Assembly (NCBI GenBank): GCA_016801845.1
Contig: CM028931.1
Location: 11,748,587 to 11,812,586 of the forward strand
From: Polydactylus sextarius
Lineage: Eukaryota; Chordata; Actinopteri; Polynemidae
Direction of reading: 5' to 3'
Length of the DNA: 64,000 nucleotides
Part shown: positions 1-10,525 of the stretch, piece after piece
Numbering within the stretch: position 1 is the first letter of the stretch
Layout: each line of letters opens with the position of its first letter
Position numbers and translations under genes: made by a program
The notes under the pieces: generated by a model
What the model was told of the DNA's origin: nothing
The model's database searches: none
What the model saw: only the letters and a program-made list of their open reading frames with translations

Positions 1-120
1 CAACACATAGATTACTCAACACATAGATTACTCAACACATAGACTACTCAACACATAGATTACTCAACATGTAGAGTACTCAACACATAGATTACTCAAC
101 ATGTAGAGTACTCAACACTA
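1..120. repeat. 16-bp minisatellite, truncated by window edge
   Basis: Seven consecutive units of exactly 16 bp (CAACACATAGATTACT, variant CAACATGTAGAGTACT), then half a unit. The left end is outside the window. Period and the AACACATAG core resemble the inverted 16-bp array near 63 kb, so it may be a diverged member of the same family. Confidence 0.95.
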
Positions 121-434
121 ATCTTCCAGTTAGGACGAGCTTCAGCTCCATGTGTAACCAGTTCTGTGTTTTGAGATGAGTCTGAGGAAATGATGGATGG
201 TGAGTTGCATGATGGGAAGTGAAGCCACCAGACTTTATACTCTGCTGTGATACTCTTGTTTTTTTTTTTTTTTTTTTTGGTTTGACATCAGCACCAGATT
301 CACAGGAACTTTCCAGAAAGTGTATTTTTATTTAATTTCCTCTCCAGCTCTCTGGTCCTCTCCATCTTTGTCCTCTTCTCTCTTCATCTCTCTTCCTCTG
401 TCCTTCATATTGGATTCCCTCCTATGTGCTGCTT

Positions 435-438
<4 letters not shown>
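121..438. other. No gene seen
   Basis: Unique-looking sequence with a poly(T) run near 259-278 and a CT-rich stretch at 340-420. No splice-flanked open frame or structured RNA was recognised. Confidence 0.6.

Positions 439-439
<1 letters not shown>

Positions 440-478
<39 letters not shown>
440..478. repeat. (GT)n microsatellite
   Basis: Uninterrupted GT dinucleotide run of about 39 bp. It creates spurious Val/Cys open frames. Confidence 0.97.
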
Positions 479-479
<1 letters not shown>

Positions 480-662
480 ATGTGCGTTTGTTTGTGTAAG
501 TTTTAATCAAGTGCTGCACATCACGTTACACATGTCAGGTGTGTGTCGGTGTGTGTTGCTTCCCTCCTCTGCAGTGTTTCACCTGAACTTCTCTGCAGTT
601 GTTGTCAACACCTGCAACACACACACACATGCATGCATCACTGATCTGCTGGACCTCATTTG

Positions 663-663
<1 letters not shown>

Positions 664-694
<31 letters not shown>
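664..694. repeat. (CA)n microsatellite
   Basis: Uninterrupted CA run of about 31 bp, opposite in strand sense to the GT run 185 bp upstream. Confidence 0.97.
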
Positions 695-698
<4 letters not shown>

Positions 699-794
699 GA
701 AAGAGGACAGAGGAGGTAAAGAAACGAGAAAAGAAAGAGGGAATTTAAGATGTGCAGCCGAGAGAGGAGGAGAGGACACGAGACAATGGGGAGG

Positions 795-945
795 GAGCAG
801 CAGGAATATAAAAATCAGAGTCTCAGATATTTTGATCGGCTTCCCTTGTCAATTTTTAATTCTTAATAACTTATTGAAACGGCCTCTGGTGCCTGCGATC
901 AATACCTCCCAGCTCACTGAGCACCGGGCTGCAAGAACCAACCAG
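795..945. promoter_or_regulatory. Candidate conserved non-coding element
   Basis: Complex, repeat-free island between microsatellites with TAAT/AATTAA-type homeodomain cores (CAATTTTTAATTC) and ATCGGC/GCGATC words. Only texture supports this; conservation cannot be tested here. Confidence 0.25.
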
Positions 946-961
946 AGAGTGTGTATATGTC

Positions 962-980
962 TGTGTGTGTGTGTGTGTGT
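962..980. repeat. short (GT)n microsatellite
   Basis: GT run of about 19 bp. The following ~320 bp hold a poly(A) run (1010-1021) and nothing else recognised. Confidence 0.9.
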
Positions 981-1298
981 TGGAGTTTCAGACTGATTTT
1001 GGCCTTTTTTAAAAAAAAAAAATCTTTGTGTGTACATGTTCCTGTTTGTGACGAACACGTCTGTTGATTTCGTAACGATCTGAGGTCGAAGGTGACGTCG
1101 ACCGTTTTGATGCGACGATTAATATTTATGGTGAAACGTCACAATGACAGAGCAAGAATAAGTAAAACACCTGAAATTAAACTTTAAAAACATCCTCAGA
1201 CGTTCTGGTGCAGAAACGAACCCAAAACCAGAACAACAGGAGGGATGTTTGATGACATTAGGTTTGATCCTGGTCCCGACATGAAGACCAGAAGAAGC

Positions 1299-2212
1299 AT
1301 TTTGTGTAGTGGCACCAAACGGCCACTAGATGGCTGTACGATATTTTGCAGGCAGCTCCCTGTAGTGGCCATCTTGAATCGAAGTTCCTCTAAAACCCAA
1401 AATGACCGTGAAAAAGTTAAATAACAACATCATCAAGCTGAATTAGCTTTAGCTCAACGTTAGCGTCTGGTTTCCTAGGAAACCCAACATGGCGGCTCAC
1501 GAGTTCAGTCGCTCGTATTTCGTATCATTTAGTTACACACACGTTGACTGAACTTGTACATGTGATAACATCAACAAAAATTGCTCTAAACAAAACTTTT
1601 TTTTTTTTTTAAGTGAGAGTGTTTTGTGTAGTAGCACCCAACGGCCACTAGATGGCTAAACGATATTTTGCGGGCAGCTTCCTGTAGCAGCCATCATGGA
1701 TCAAAGTTCTTCTTTAGTTAAATAATAACATCATCAAGCTGAATTAGCTTTAGCTCAACTTTAGCTAACGCCACGCTCGTTATCAACCAAACAATCAGCG
1801 TCTGGTTTCCTAGGAAACCCAACATGGCGGCTCACGAGTTCAGTCGCTCGAACTGATTTAGTTACACACACGTTTTCTGTACTTGTACATGTACAACAAA
1901 AGTCGCTCTAAATTAAACTCTTTAGAGGTAAATTGTTTCATGTAGTGGCACCGAATGACCACTGGAGGGCTGTAGGAGGATTTGCAGGTAGCTCACCGCA
2001 GCGGCCATCTTGGATCAAAGTTCTTCTCAAATTAAAAGTGGCCGTGAAAAAGTGAAATAACAACATCATGTGCTTCTTGTTAAACATCAGAACATCAAGG
2101 TTAATTAGCTTTAGCTCAACTTAGGTAATGCTACGATTATTATCAACAAAACAATCAGGGTGTGGTTTCCTAGGAAACCCAACATGGCAGCTCACGAGTT
2201 CAGTCATTCGTT
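1299..2212. repeat. Three-copy ~320-bp tandem repeat
   Basis: Three diverged copies starting near 1301, 1623 and 1937 (spacing about 322 and 314 bp). Each runs from a TTTGTGTAGT-like start through a CCACTAGATGGC-type word, a CAAGCTGAATTAGCTTTAGC-type segment and TTTCCTAGGAAACC to a CACGAGTTCAGTC end. No coding capacity. Copies differ by indels and substitutions, so the duplications are not recent. Confidence 0.93.
1323..1334 (+). promoter_or_regulatory. CTCF-like motif in tandem repeat copy 1
   Basis: CCACTAGATGGC fits the CTCF core consensus CCASYAGRKGGC at every position. Copy 2 has the same word at 1645-1656; copy 3 (1959-1970, CCACTGGAGGGC) has one mismatch. Occupancy is unknown. Confidence 0.35.
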
Positions 2213-2497
2213 TGGTTTAAATCCAACTTGAAACCAAAAACAAATACGTTGGACTGTGAAAACATCCTCATCCTGCTTTGTCCTCTTGAGCCAAGGTGGC
2301 GACCGTTGAGGGTCTGACGCGTTGAGACACCAGATCTCCACCTGGTAACCGTTTACCAGACATCGGTAGGTTGTGTTCAAGAGCACGTGAACTTTCATAG
2401 AAACGTTTTATATAAAAAACAAATAAATCTCCGCACGTCGACTTTATTTCCTCTTTCTGGATAAAGGACATATGGAGGCTTTATTGTCTCACTGGAG

Positions 2498-2500
<3 letters not shown>
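2213..2500. other. No gene seen
   Basis: Unique-looking sequence. Overlapping minus-strand frames of 64-67 codons lack convincing splice sites or a recognised domain. Confidence 0.5.
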
Positions 2501-2543
<43 letters not shown>

Positions 2544-2728
2544 AATGAACATTCATCGCCTCTACACAATGTGACTGATGCCAACACACACACACACACA
2601 CACACAGACACACACACACACAGTTTCCCTTTTCTCATTCTCTTTCAATTACTCTCTCTCTTTTTCTGTCCTTCTCTCTCTCTCTCTCTCTCTACTTCCT
2701 TCAGGGCTTTGTATATATGGGTCAATGG

Positions 2729-2780
<52 letters not shown>
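2500..2780. repeat. Microsatellite cluster (GT, CA, CT, CA)
   Basis: (GT)n at 2502-2540, (CA)n at 2584-2622 with one interruption, (CT)n around 2653-2693 and (CA)n at 2730-2778. The GT tract followed by CA tracts on one strand is self-complementary. Confidence 0.95.
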
Positions 2781-2783
<3 letters not shown>

Positions 2784-2914
2784 CTCTCTCTCTCTGCCCC
2801 CCAGTGTGTGATGGCGGCGTGGTAAATTAAATGTAGAGCTATATGTTGCCACCATCCAGATGACAAATGACGTGTGGTAATCGTCTTAGCTCTGATAGGA
2901 GCTGTAGCCCCTGG

Positions 2915-2915
2915 C

Positions 2916-2984
<69 letters not shown>
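2915..2984. repeat. Long (CA)n microsatellite
   Basis: About 70 bp of uninterrupted CA, one of the longest in the window. Confidence 0.97.
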
Positions 2985-2986
<2 letters not shown>

Positions 2987-3070
2987 CTGTCAGCATGTTT
3001 GTTTTGTTTGACTGCGTTTGTCCCCATATTGTATGAGCAGCTATGAACATATGTCTGTCTGTGTTCATTT

Positions 3071-3258
3071 GTGTGTGTGTTAGTGTGTGTTTTCTCTTGT
3101 GTGTGTGTGTGTGTCTCTCTCTCTCTTTGTGTGTGTGTGTGTGTGTGTGTGTAGGTCATTTCTATAAGTGTGTGTGTGTGAACATAATTGTACTTTTGGT
3201 TCGTTGATTGTAATATTTTTCTTTTTTCTGCCGATTTTTCTTCCCATCTCCATTTGTG

Positions 3259-3322
<64 letters not shown>
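3071..3322. repeat. (GT)n cluster with 60-bp tract
   Basis: Interrupted GT runs at 3071-3178 with an internal (CT)n, then an uninterrupted (GT)n at about 3262-3322. The latter is complementary to the CA tract at 2915-2984, so a long hairpin is possible. Confidence 0.95.
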
Positions 3323-3323
<1 letters not shown>

Positions 3324-3337
3324 CCTCTGTTGAAGGG

Positions 3338-3460
3338 TGTAATAGCCGGCAGACGGAGCGGCAGCAGCAGTGAAACAGGCCTCGAGCGGCAGATAAGAGC
3401 TTCCGCCAACTTTGCTCTGATAAAGACGATTCCTGTTTATTTACATTTAAATAACACTCG
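3338..3460. promoter_or_regulatory. Candidate CNE with GATA-like sites
   Basis: Complex island with CAGATAAGAG near 3391 and CTGATAAAG near 3416, both GATA-factor-like, followed by AT-rich TTTACATTTAAATAA. Enhancer function is inferred from texture only. Confidence 0.3.
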
Positions 3461-3819
3461 TCCTCTCTGTGTCTCTCCGTCCTCCACCTCTTCTCCATCT
3501 TCCTCTCGTCGTCCCACATGGTTCATTGTCTCATCATCTTTGTTCCCGTAGCTCTGAAGCCGCGCGTGTGAAGTTAATTGAAGTGTTAAACGGTCGACAA
3601 CGATATCTACGATGATAAAAAAAAAAAAAAACGCGCCGATGGACGATAAGCAGCTGGATCCGAATCAAACCTCGTTTCTCGTCTTTTGTTTTATCAGATG
3701 TCGCGTTTTGAAACGGACGCGTTGAGTTAAAGAAGTTTGATGAAGTCGTGAGACGACCCAAGAATCACTCTGTTACACTGTTAGACGTCTGAGTAACACG
3801 TGGTTGCTGTGATAGTGGA
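3461..3819. other. No gene seen
   Basis: CT-rich at first (3461-3520), then unique sequence with a poly(A) run at 3617-3631. Nothing coding or structured recognised. Confidence 0.5.
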
Positions 3820-4770
3820 GCAGTGATGAAACAATATGTCATATTTTTTAACTGTTTCATTCTCAATAAATTTGACACAATAACATCTACAGTGATGGTT
3901 CCACCTCTGATAAAGTCTCACCAGTGTCAGGTTTATTTCAAAGCCAAGATTGTTTATGTAGAGTTTGTAATCGCAGAAAAACACTAGAAAAATTCATTCA
4001 TTCGGTCATTTTTTTGAGCAGAAGCTTCAAAAATTAAGAGGTAAAAGGTAAAGAAACGGTAGAAAACAAGTTTAATGAGGCGTCACACACCTGTTTGTTT
4101 CTGATGCGTTTATCAAACTTGATTGGTTAACAATGAAAGTAAATGGGGCAGTCAACCAAACGTATCTAAATTGTCATTTTTTAACCACTAATAAAGCTCA
4201 AAATATCACTTCACTTCAGCAGTAGCATGAATAGGGTCCCTACACATAAACTGAAGTACTGATAACTTAGTAAGTGAACCCAGAGTTTATTAAAAACACT
4301 GTTTTACAAGACTTACCCAACGTCTTCGGTCCGTAAAAAGTCAATTAATGAAGACGACTCTTTTCCTCCATCATCTACTGGTCTCTACTCAGTTTCTAGT
4401 GTTTCACTTGGTGCTAGTTCCTGGTTCCAGCTACTGTTTTAGTTCCTACTCTGTGGAGGAACCAATGGAGCTGAGTCGATACTAAAACGTGACGTGAACA
4501 GACGCCGGCCACTGACTGATCACAAGACTGATCCGTGGTCGTAGCCTAGCTCGTCGTAAGCTAACCCAGCAACAAGTCATTTAAATGTCTGAGACTTCTG
4601 CTCCAAAAATGACATGTCCACGATATTTCTACTGTTTTTCTGCGATTACAAACTCTACGTAAACAATCTTGGTGTTGAAATAAACCTGACACTTTATCAG
4701 AGGTGGAACCATCACAGTAGATGTTATCGTGTCAAAGTTATCGAGGATGAAACAGTTAAAAAATATGACA
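3820..4770. mobile_element. Foldback element with ~140-bp inverted arms
   Basis: The segment 3821-3982 reappears in reverse complement at about 4632-4768, with a few substitutions and indels. Shared words include AACAGTTAAAAAATATGAC and TTTTTCTGCGATTACAAAC. The ~650 bp between holds part of the window's dispersed foldback family (4131-4325) and a second repeat (about 4465-4595) that recurs at 51.63-52.08 kb. No transposase frame. It looks like a non-autonomous DNA transposon or nested insertions; superfamily not determined. Confidence 0.75.
4131..4325 (+). mobile_element. Dispersed foldback-family fragment (copy A)
   Basis: Matches the family seen at 14.98, 32.6, 34.44 and 47.65 kb. Landmark words: GTAAATGGGGCAGTCA, CACTTCACTTCAGCAGTAGC, AGGGTCCCTACACATAAAC and ACAAGACTTACCCAACGTCT. 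Only one arm is present, so this copy is partial. Confidence 0.9.
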
Positions 4771-5440
4771 AATTTTTAGTGTCATGTTGTTAAAGCTCCT
4801 GGATTAGAAAGAGATGTTCAGCCTCTTCAGTGTTGTAGTTTAACGTGAGAAATCATTTAGTTTATTAGCTTCTCCTACGCAACGTTTCGTTTCTGTCACC
4901 GCCACCTTCAGACCGACTCACAACCTGCAATATGATTTATTTGCCTTTTTATTCAAGCAGCTAATGAACTAAAAGTGTCAGTGAAGAGACAGGAAATGAA
5001 AAAAAAACGGTCTCACGCCCAGTTTTTCTCCACTGCTTCCAAACGTTGGTCACAATGAAACCGCGCCACAGTTTTTTTTTTTCTCTCACCTTAGGACCTC
5101 GACGTAACTGTGAAAATAAATAAAAAATAAAAGTTTAATAATGCAGCAGTGTGTCCTGAACGTTTGGAAAATTACTCCTGACCTGTGAGAACGTGGAGTA
5201 ACACAACACTGCCAGTTGACGTGGATTAATACGTGTTTTTTTTTTTTTTTTCTTTTTCCTCCAATTAGGAAACTATGGAACCTGTAAAATAAAGTGTCAA
5301 TGAGCTGAAAGTGTCAGGAAATTTACTTTGCGGCTGCTGCGAATGTGTTGTAAGACGACGGAGTCGGTAGGAAAAAGATGGAGGAGGGGAAACTGGTGGA
5401 AAGAGTCGGCAGTTGGAGTCTAAGTGGTTTTAAAGGGGGT
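4771..5440. other. No gene seen
   Basis: Moderately AT-rich sequence with several A or T homopolymers, for example poly(T) at 5235-5250. A short (GAA)n lies at 5443-5462. No coding potential recognised. Confidence 0.5.
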
Positions 5441-5462
5441 AGAAGAAGAAGAAGAAGAAGAG

Positions 5463-5995
5463 GAGCGAAAATGACGAGATAAGTGGGCCGAGAAAAAGAA
5501 AGAAAAGAAGATTATGGGACGTGAGAGGAGACGGGTGGTAGAACGAGCTAGACGGGCTGATAGAATCAAAAGAGAGAGAGAGTCTCTGTGGTGTCAAATG
5601 AAGAGATAAGAAACTAACCCTCCCTCCCTCCATCCCTCCATCTCTCTGTTTCGCTCCACAGAGAAAATGAGTGGGAACTCCACTGGGAGACCTTAATCCA
5701 TACTCTCTCTCTCTTCTTCTTTTCTCTGTGTGTCCCTACCTCGCTCGCCCTCCTCTCTGTTAGAGTAAATCACTCTATCTGAGGCTCTGCCGGCTGGATG
5801 TAATGATGTGCTGTCACTGCTGTCACACCCATTGGTCAGACTGGAGAAATGAACTCTCGGTTACTGGTTAAAGTCAAAGTCGGTTACTGGAGCTCAGTGA
5901 CAGAAAAAAAAAAAAAGCCGCCTTATCTTCTTCTTCTCTTACTGAGCTGCTGACGACTGGACGGAGGATTGGAAAAAGTCAGCGTCATTTTCCTG
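5463..5995. other. Purine/pyrimidine-rich intergenic or intronic stretch
   Basis: GA-rich to about 5585, then CT-rich to about 5760. At 5760-5870 there is a short complex island that could be a CNE. No gene recognised. Confidence 0.4.
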
Positions 5996-7160
5996 CCACT
6001 GGTTTGGGTTGAAAACCAGTTCAGAAGTTGTATCGTACGACTCCATGTGTCTGCAGACGTTGGGCATCTCATCACCACCCGGCACGAGGTGAAGGTTGCT
6101 CCGCTTCTCTAAAACCGATCAGTCGAAACTGGTGACGGTTGAAGGTTTCGTTGGTGGAATAAGTTAGTTACCAGTTACCATCATAAGCAGCTGGTTTCAA
6201 ACCTTCTGGTTGGTTGGTAAATTTAGAAGAAGATGGTTCCTCAACCAAGATCAGTAAAGTTTCAGAAGGATCCGGCCTCTACATGATCCAGATTAGAGGT
6301 CCAACTCCAAAACATCAACACAACTGACCCAGAAAGATTCAACATCACCACAGTCAGTCACCTTCCTCTGTGACGAGCCAATCACATTTCTACCCCTAAA
6401 TGAACCCAGAAATCTAAGTAGCAGGTCCACAAGGTCGTCCAGATGTGGTCCAGGTGTTGTCCAGGTCTGGTCCAGGTCTGGTCCAGGTCTGGTCCAAGTG
6501 TCCCTGTGGTTGTGATTAAGAAACAGTCGGAGGAGTCTCCACGTTGCGTCCAGACGAAGTCAGTTGGACTTTGGACTGGTTTGGGTTGAGAACCAGTTCA
6601 GAAGTTGTCTGTCATCTCAACACTCACAACCCAACATCACCACCCAGCATGAATTCACTGATATTCACATCTTTGCTTTGTCTTTGTATGTAAAGAGAAA
6701 AGTCGTATTCAAACCTTCTGGTTGAACTTAAATTCAAGGATTTCAAGGATTCAAGGACCTTTATTGTCATTGCATCACATTAGTAACATGAGGCGAATGA
6801 AATTAGATTCCCTGGTCCTGCTATAAGGCCAATAAGAAGAATAAAATAAGATAAACTGAGTAGTAAGTAAGAATAAATATAGAACAACAATGTAAAAACA
6901 TATAAATGAATGAATAATGACATTTATACCAGCAACACTATGGTGGTCCAGTCCTGGTCTGAGGTACAGTGCATTGTTCTGGACCAGTTGGGTCTGGGTT
7001 TGGTCTTGTTGAGTCTTGAGTCTACTGTCGACAACTGAAGGTAGTAAATTCACTAGAGGACGAATTTGGTCCAATGTTGTCAAAGTGTCAGAAGGATGTT
7101 CGGTCTCTATATGGACCAGACTGACCCATAACTGACCCAGAAAGATCCAACATCACCACA
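5996..7160. repeat. Spaced duplication, second copy split by LINE tail
   Basis: The word CTGGTTTGGGTTGA plus ACCAGTTCAGAAGTTGT occurs near 6000 and 6575. Downstream landmarks repeat in order: CATCACCACCC, CAAACCTTCTGGTTG, TCAGAAGGAT and CTGACCCAGAAAGAT. In the second copy the order is interrupted at 6733-6945 by the L2-like element. A GTCCAGGTCTG minisatellite lies at about 6436-6492. Confidence 0.7.
6733..6945 (-). mobile_element. L2-type LINE 3' end
   Basis: On the minus strand the fragment ends in AATGACAATAAAGGTCCTTG, the type of 3' tail I associate with fish L2-clade LINEs. Upstream (higher coordinates) is an AT-rich stretch whose minus-strand frame is hydrophobic (Phe/Tyr/Leu/Ile-rich) and broken. 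Only the 3' end is present; no reverse transcriptase or endonuclease is seen, as expected for a 5'-truncated dead copy. Family assignment is from memory of the motif. Confidence 0.55.
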
Positions 7161-7285
7161 GTCAAGACTAAAGTCTTCACCTTGTTGACCTTTACTTTTT
7201 AACTAGTGTGTTAAACCAGAACTATGACATAGTCAAACCAGAACCTTCACCTGCTTCTTCTGGGACTGAATCAATCCAACAGTCT
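7075..7285 (+). repeat. Dispersed repeat, inverted partner at 11.48-11.68 kb
   Basis: The reverse complement recurs at 11475-11680, including GACTATGTCATAGTTCTGG and GTGGTGATGTTGGATCTTTC in one orientation there. Similarity covers about 200 bp with few changes; the copies lie about 4.2 kb apart. Confidence 0.88.
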
Positions 7286-7820
7286 TTGATATCTAGGAAG
7301 TGTTGGGTATCGGTTTATTTTCTGATCAATATCTATGATCATGAGATTTGAGTAGTGACTATGAGATGGTGGATGATGTTTGGGATCTGATCAGTCGTTA
7401 TATTGATCTGGTAGTTGGACTTGGGGTCCTCCAGAAGGACCTCTGGTCTACCCTCTAGACCGACCCGGTCTTGGCTGGAAAAGGACGGACGGCTCCTTCA
7501 CTGTCAACTACATTTGTGATTTGTTGTTGTTTCTCTATTTAAAGTTAATGATTTCGTCTCTGAATGGTCAACGCCTCCAACGTCTCTTGGTGGAAACGAT
7601 CAACGACCTGATGTTGGACGAAGGACGAGATCAGAGTCACAACGTTGTCTTTACGTCCGTGGCTCGTCGACTTCACCTCGACGTCGATTCCCGGACTTTT
7701 GACGTCCATCTTGTTCTCGTACAGTAAAGGACTCGTCCTTGTTCTCGAATAGATAGAAGAAGAAGAAGAAATAGTCCGATAAAAGACAAAACAACAGCAG
7801 CTGAATTGAAACTCGTTGGA
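7286..7820. other. No gene seen
   Basis: Frames on both strands (7521-7727 plus, 7545-7823 minus) overlap each other and carry no recognised domain. A poly(A) run of about 25 bp lies at 7821-7845. Confidence 0.45.
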
Positions 7821-7861
7821 CAAAAAAAAAAAAAAAAAAAAAAAAGAGTGAGAATTGAAAG

Positions 7862-7988
7862 TGATTGGTTCAAATGGGCTTGAATGGTTGAAGTGAAGTG
7901 CCAGCGAGACTTTCCATCTCTCAGCGCCTCTGGCATTTCCTCCGGAGAGGCTGGCTCAGGAGAGACACCGAGTGTGTGAGTGTGTGTG

Positions 7989-8034
<46 letters not shown>

Positions 8035-8150
8035 GCTGGCAGCGACAGACGAGCAGAGCGGAGCCGGGCATGCATCCCCTCCTCTGTCACCCAGTTTGTA
8101 AAGCGGAGCTGAACAGTATGAACCGGTCTGTGTTATTAATGGACTCGCTT
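7862..8150. promoter_or_regulatory. Candidate CNE split by a (GT)n tract
   Basis: Complex, repeat-free sequence at 7862-7975 and 8035-8150 flanks a GT microsatellite (7986-8032). It contains a GATTGGTTCAAATGG segment and TTATTAATGGACTCG. Nothing coding is seen. Confidence 0.3.
7986..8032. repeat. (GT)n microsatellite
   Basis: GT run of about 47 bp with one early TTAG interruption. Confidence 0.95.
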
Positions 8151-8454
8151 ACTTTTTTTATTTTTTATTTTATTTTTTTACAGTAAATGATGAATAATGG
8201 CTCCTGCTGTTTAAAGTACAGTTTGGAGGAGACGGTCGAAGAAGAAAAGAAAAAAAAATCTTTTTAGGAATAAAAAAAGTGTTTTTATTTGTTTTCAGTT
8301 GCCGCCGCTAACGTGACATCATTTCCTGTCACACGTTTCCCCGCCAAAATAAGACGCCGACGCCGTCTCAGACCTGAACTGTTGTAACTTTGTGACACGA
8401 ACATCTGGAAAACTTCCCGTTCAACCACATCTGGAAGTGATTAATAAACTATTA

Positions 8455-9185
8455 AAGCTCCAGAAAAATAAATGAATATAAATCAAACATGTTAATGAGT
8501 CACATGTTAATTTTTATTTAAAAAAATATACATATTTTTATCTTTTTATTTTGTTTTATTTTTATTTCAGGAAAATAAAATAACAGTAATTTATTAATTA
8601 AATAGTAATAATTAAATATATTTAATAGTGATTTAATAAATTTAATAACTTTGATATTTTAGACTTTTTGTCTATTTTTTATTATTTTGTTTGAGGCTTT
8701 TTAAAGAAAATCTGTTAATTGAAAAAATAATTAGATTCATGTGAAAATTTTGTTTTAATTTATTTCCAGAAAGAAAAATTGTGATTTTCTAAATTTAAAT
8801 TAATTTTAAAAAAAAAGAATAAAATTAATTAAATTAGATTTGTGTGAGAATTAATTTTTTTCTTTTACAAAACTTTTTTTTTTTTCTTTTTTACAAAAAC
8901 ACTAGTTTTTAAATAAATTAATTTTTAGAAATAAAATGTTTTTGTTGATTATTTTTAGATTTTTTTAGGAATAAATTTCTTTCAGTAAAAAACATTTTGT
9001 ATTATTATTTTCTAAATTTAAATAAAAATTAAACTGACACCTGAAAACATTTAATTAAATTCTTAAATAAATCAATTTTAATTTAATTAGTTTAGAAAAG
9101 AAATATTTAAAAAATATATATTTTCTAAAGTAAAATTAAAACTAAATTGTGCTAAATTAGAATAATAATTTAAAAATAACTCTTC
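8455..9185. other. AT-rich block
   Basis: About 730 bp composed mostly of A/T with repeated TTTTTATTT, AATTAAAT and TTTAAAT words and almost no CpG. No open frame of note. Could be a decayed repeat or a matrix-attachment-like region; undecidable here. Confidence 0.7.
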
Positions 9186-9215
9186 TTCTGTTTTATCCCT
9201 GTGCCCACTCTTTTT

Positions 9216-9280
9216 AGGCTAGGCTAGGCTAGGCTAGGCTAGGCTAGGCTAGGCTAGGCTAGGCTAGGCTAGGCTAAGCT
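9216..9280. repeat. (AGGCT)n pentanucleotide repeat
   Basis: Thirteen uninterrupted 5-bp units, the last with one change (AAGCT), merging into GCTAACACG. One substitution turns the unit into the GCTAA word that dominates the window's minisatellites. Confidence 0.97.
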
Positions 9281-9667
9281 AACACGTCCTGTCACTAACA
9301 TCCGTCTCTGTCACCGATGGAAACAGATTAGCATCTTTAGCATCTGTGACTTTAAATTAACCAACCAGATGTTGTGTAACACGCCAGTGATTCACGTCGC
9401 TGCAGGACTGAAACCCTCTGAAACCCCAGAGCAGCTGTCAGTCACTTCACGTCTCAGCACAGACGCAGACGTATATATTTCTATCATATATTATATATAT
9501 ATATTATATAACGTGTATAAGCAGCAGCTGAGGAGGAAGAGAGCAGCTCTGCAGCTTCACCTCGTCTCTGTGTAGATTAAAGGAACAAAGCAGACAGAGT
9601 CTCTCTGGGGAGCAGGACACTTCAGGGCCAGACCCCCTCCTCTAACCCCCCAACCCCCCACGGCTGT

Positions 9668-9673
<6 letters not shown>
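9281..9673. other. No gene seen
   Basis: Unique sequence with an alternating TA tract near 9488-9510 and C-rich runs at 9630-9660. The 68-codon plus frame here shows no recognised domain. Confidence 0.45.
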
Positions 9674-9729
<56 letters not shown>

Positions 9730-9811
9730 CTCTCTCTGTCTCACACTGACTCCTTAGCAGAGGAATTCCCATGCTGTCATGGGAAAAACCGTCACCGCTC
9801 TGTTCCTGTGA

Positions 9812-9871
<60 letters not shown>
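9674..9871. repeat. Facing (CA)n and (GT)n microsatellites
   Basis: (CA)n at 9670-9727 and (GT)n at 9812-9871 are complementary arms of more than 50 bp separated by about 85 bp of unique sequence, so this strand could fold into a long hairpin. Confidence 0.95.
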
Positions 9872-9874
<3 letters not shown>

Positions 9875-10044
9875 AAGGAATCTCCTCTTTGTAATGTTGA
9901 GTGTGTTTACAGTTTAGGACATGAAGAAGAGGAGGAGGAGGAGCGATGGTCTCTCATGGCGGCACGTTTTATAAAACCACTTATGGTTCTTTACTGGAAA
10001 CTCTGAAACTCCAGACCAGGTGGATGATGGATCCACCTGAAGTG

Positions 10045-10525
10045 TATTAAGGTCTGACCAGGTCTGGGTAGACTGAGACCCAGTCCAGGTGGACTAAGAC
10101 CCAGTCTAGCAGGTGGACCCTGTCTAGACCAAGACCCAGTCCCAGACCCAGTCTAGCTGGACTAAGACCCAGTCTAGCTAGTCTAAGACCCCCTGTCTAG
10201 TTAGACCAAGAGTCTAGGTGGAAGACCCAGTCTAGCTGGTGGTCTTAGACCAAGACCCAGTCTAGGTGGTCTAGCTGGTTAGACCAAGACCCAGTCTAGG
10301 TCTAGCCAGTCTAAGACTAAGACCCTGTCTAGTTAGACCAAGACCCAGTCTAGGTGGACTAAGACCCAGTCTAGCTGGACTAAGACCCAGTCTAGCTAGT
10401 CTAAGACCCTGTCTAGTTAGTCTAAGACCCAGTCTAGGTGAACTAAGACCCAGTCCAGGTGGACTAAGACCCAGTCTAGTTAGACCAAGACCCAGTCCAG
10501 GTGGACTAAGACCCAGTCTAGACTT
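10045..10525. repeat. ~20-bp GACCCAGTCTAG minisatellite
   Basis: More than 20 variable units around CTAAGACCCAGTCTAG with linker GTGGA, CTGGA or TTAGAC. On the minus strand it reads as a Leu-Gly-rich pseudo-ORF. It is related to the array at 11196-11462. Confidence 0.95.

Noticed and set aside
2645..3519. Long Val/Cys or Thr/His open frames (for example 226 codons at 2839-3519 minus)
   Set aside because: They are read-throughs of (CA/GT)n microsatellites, which have no stop codons in any frame.
9216..9280. Telomere-like repeat
   Set aside because: The unit AGGCT is not TTAGGG, and no telomeric hexamer array occurs in the window.
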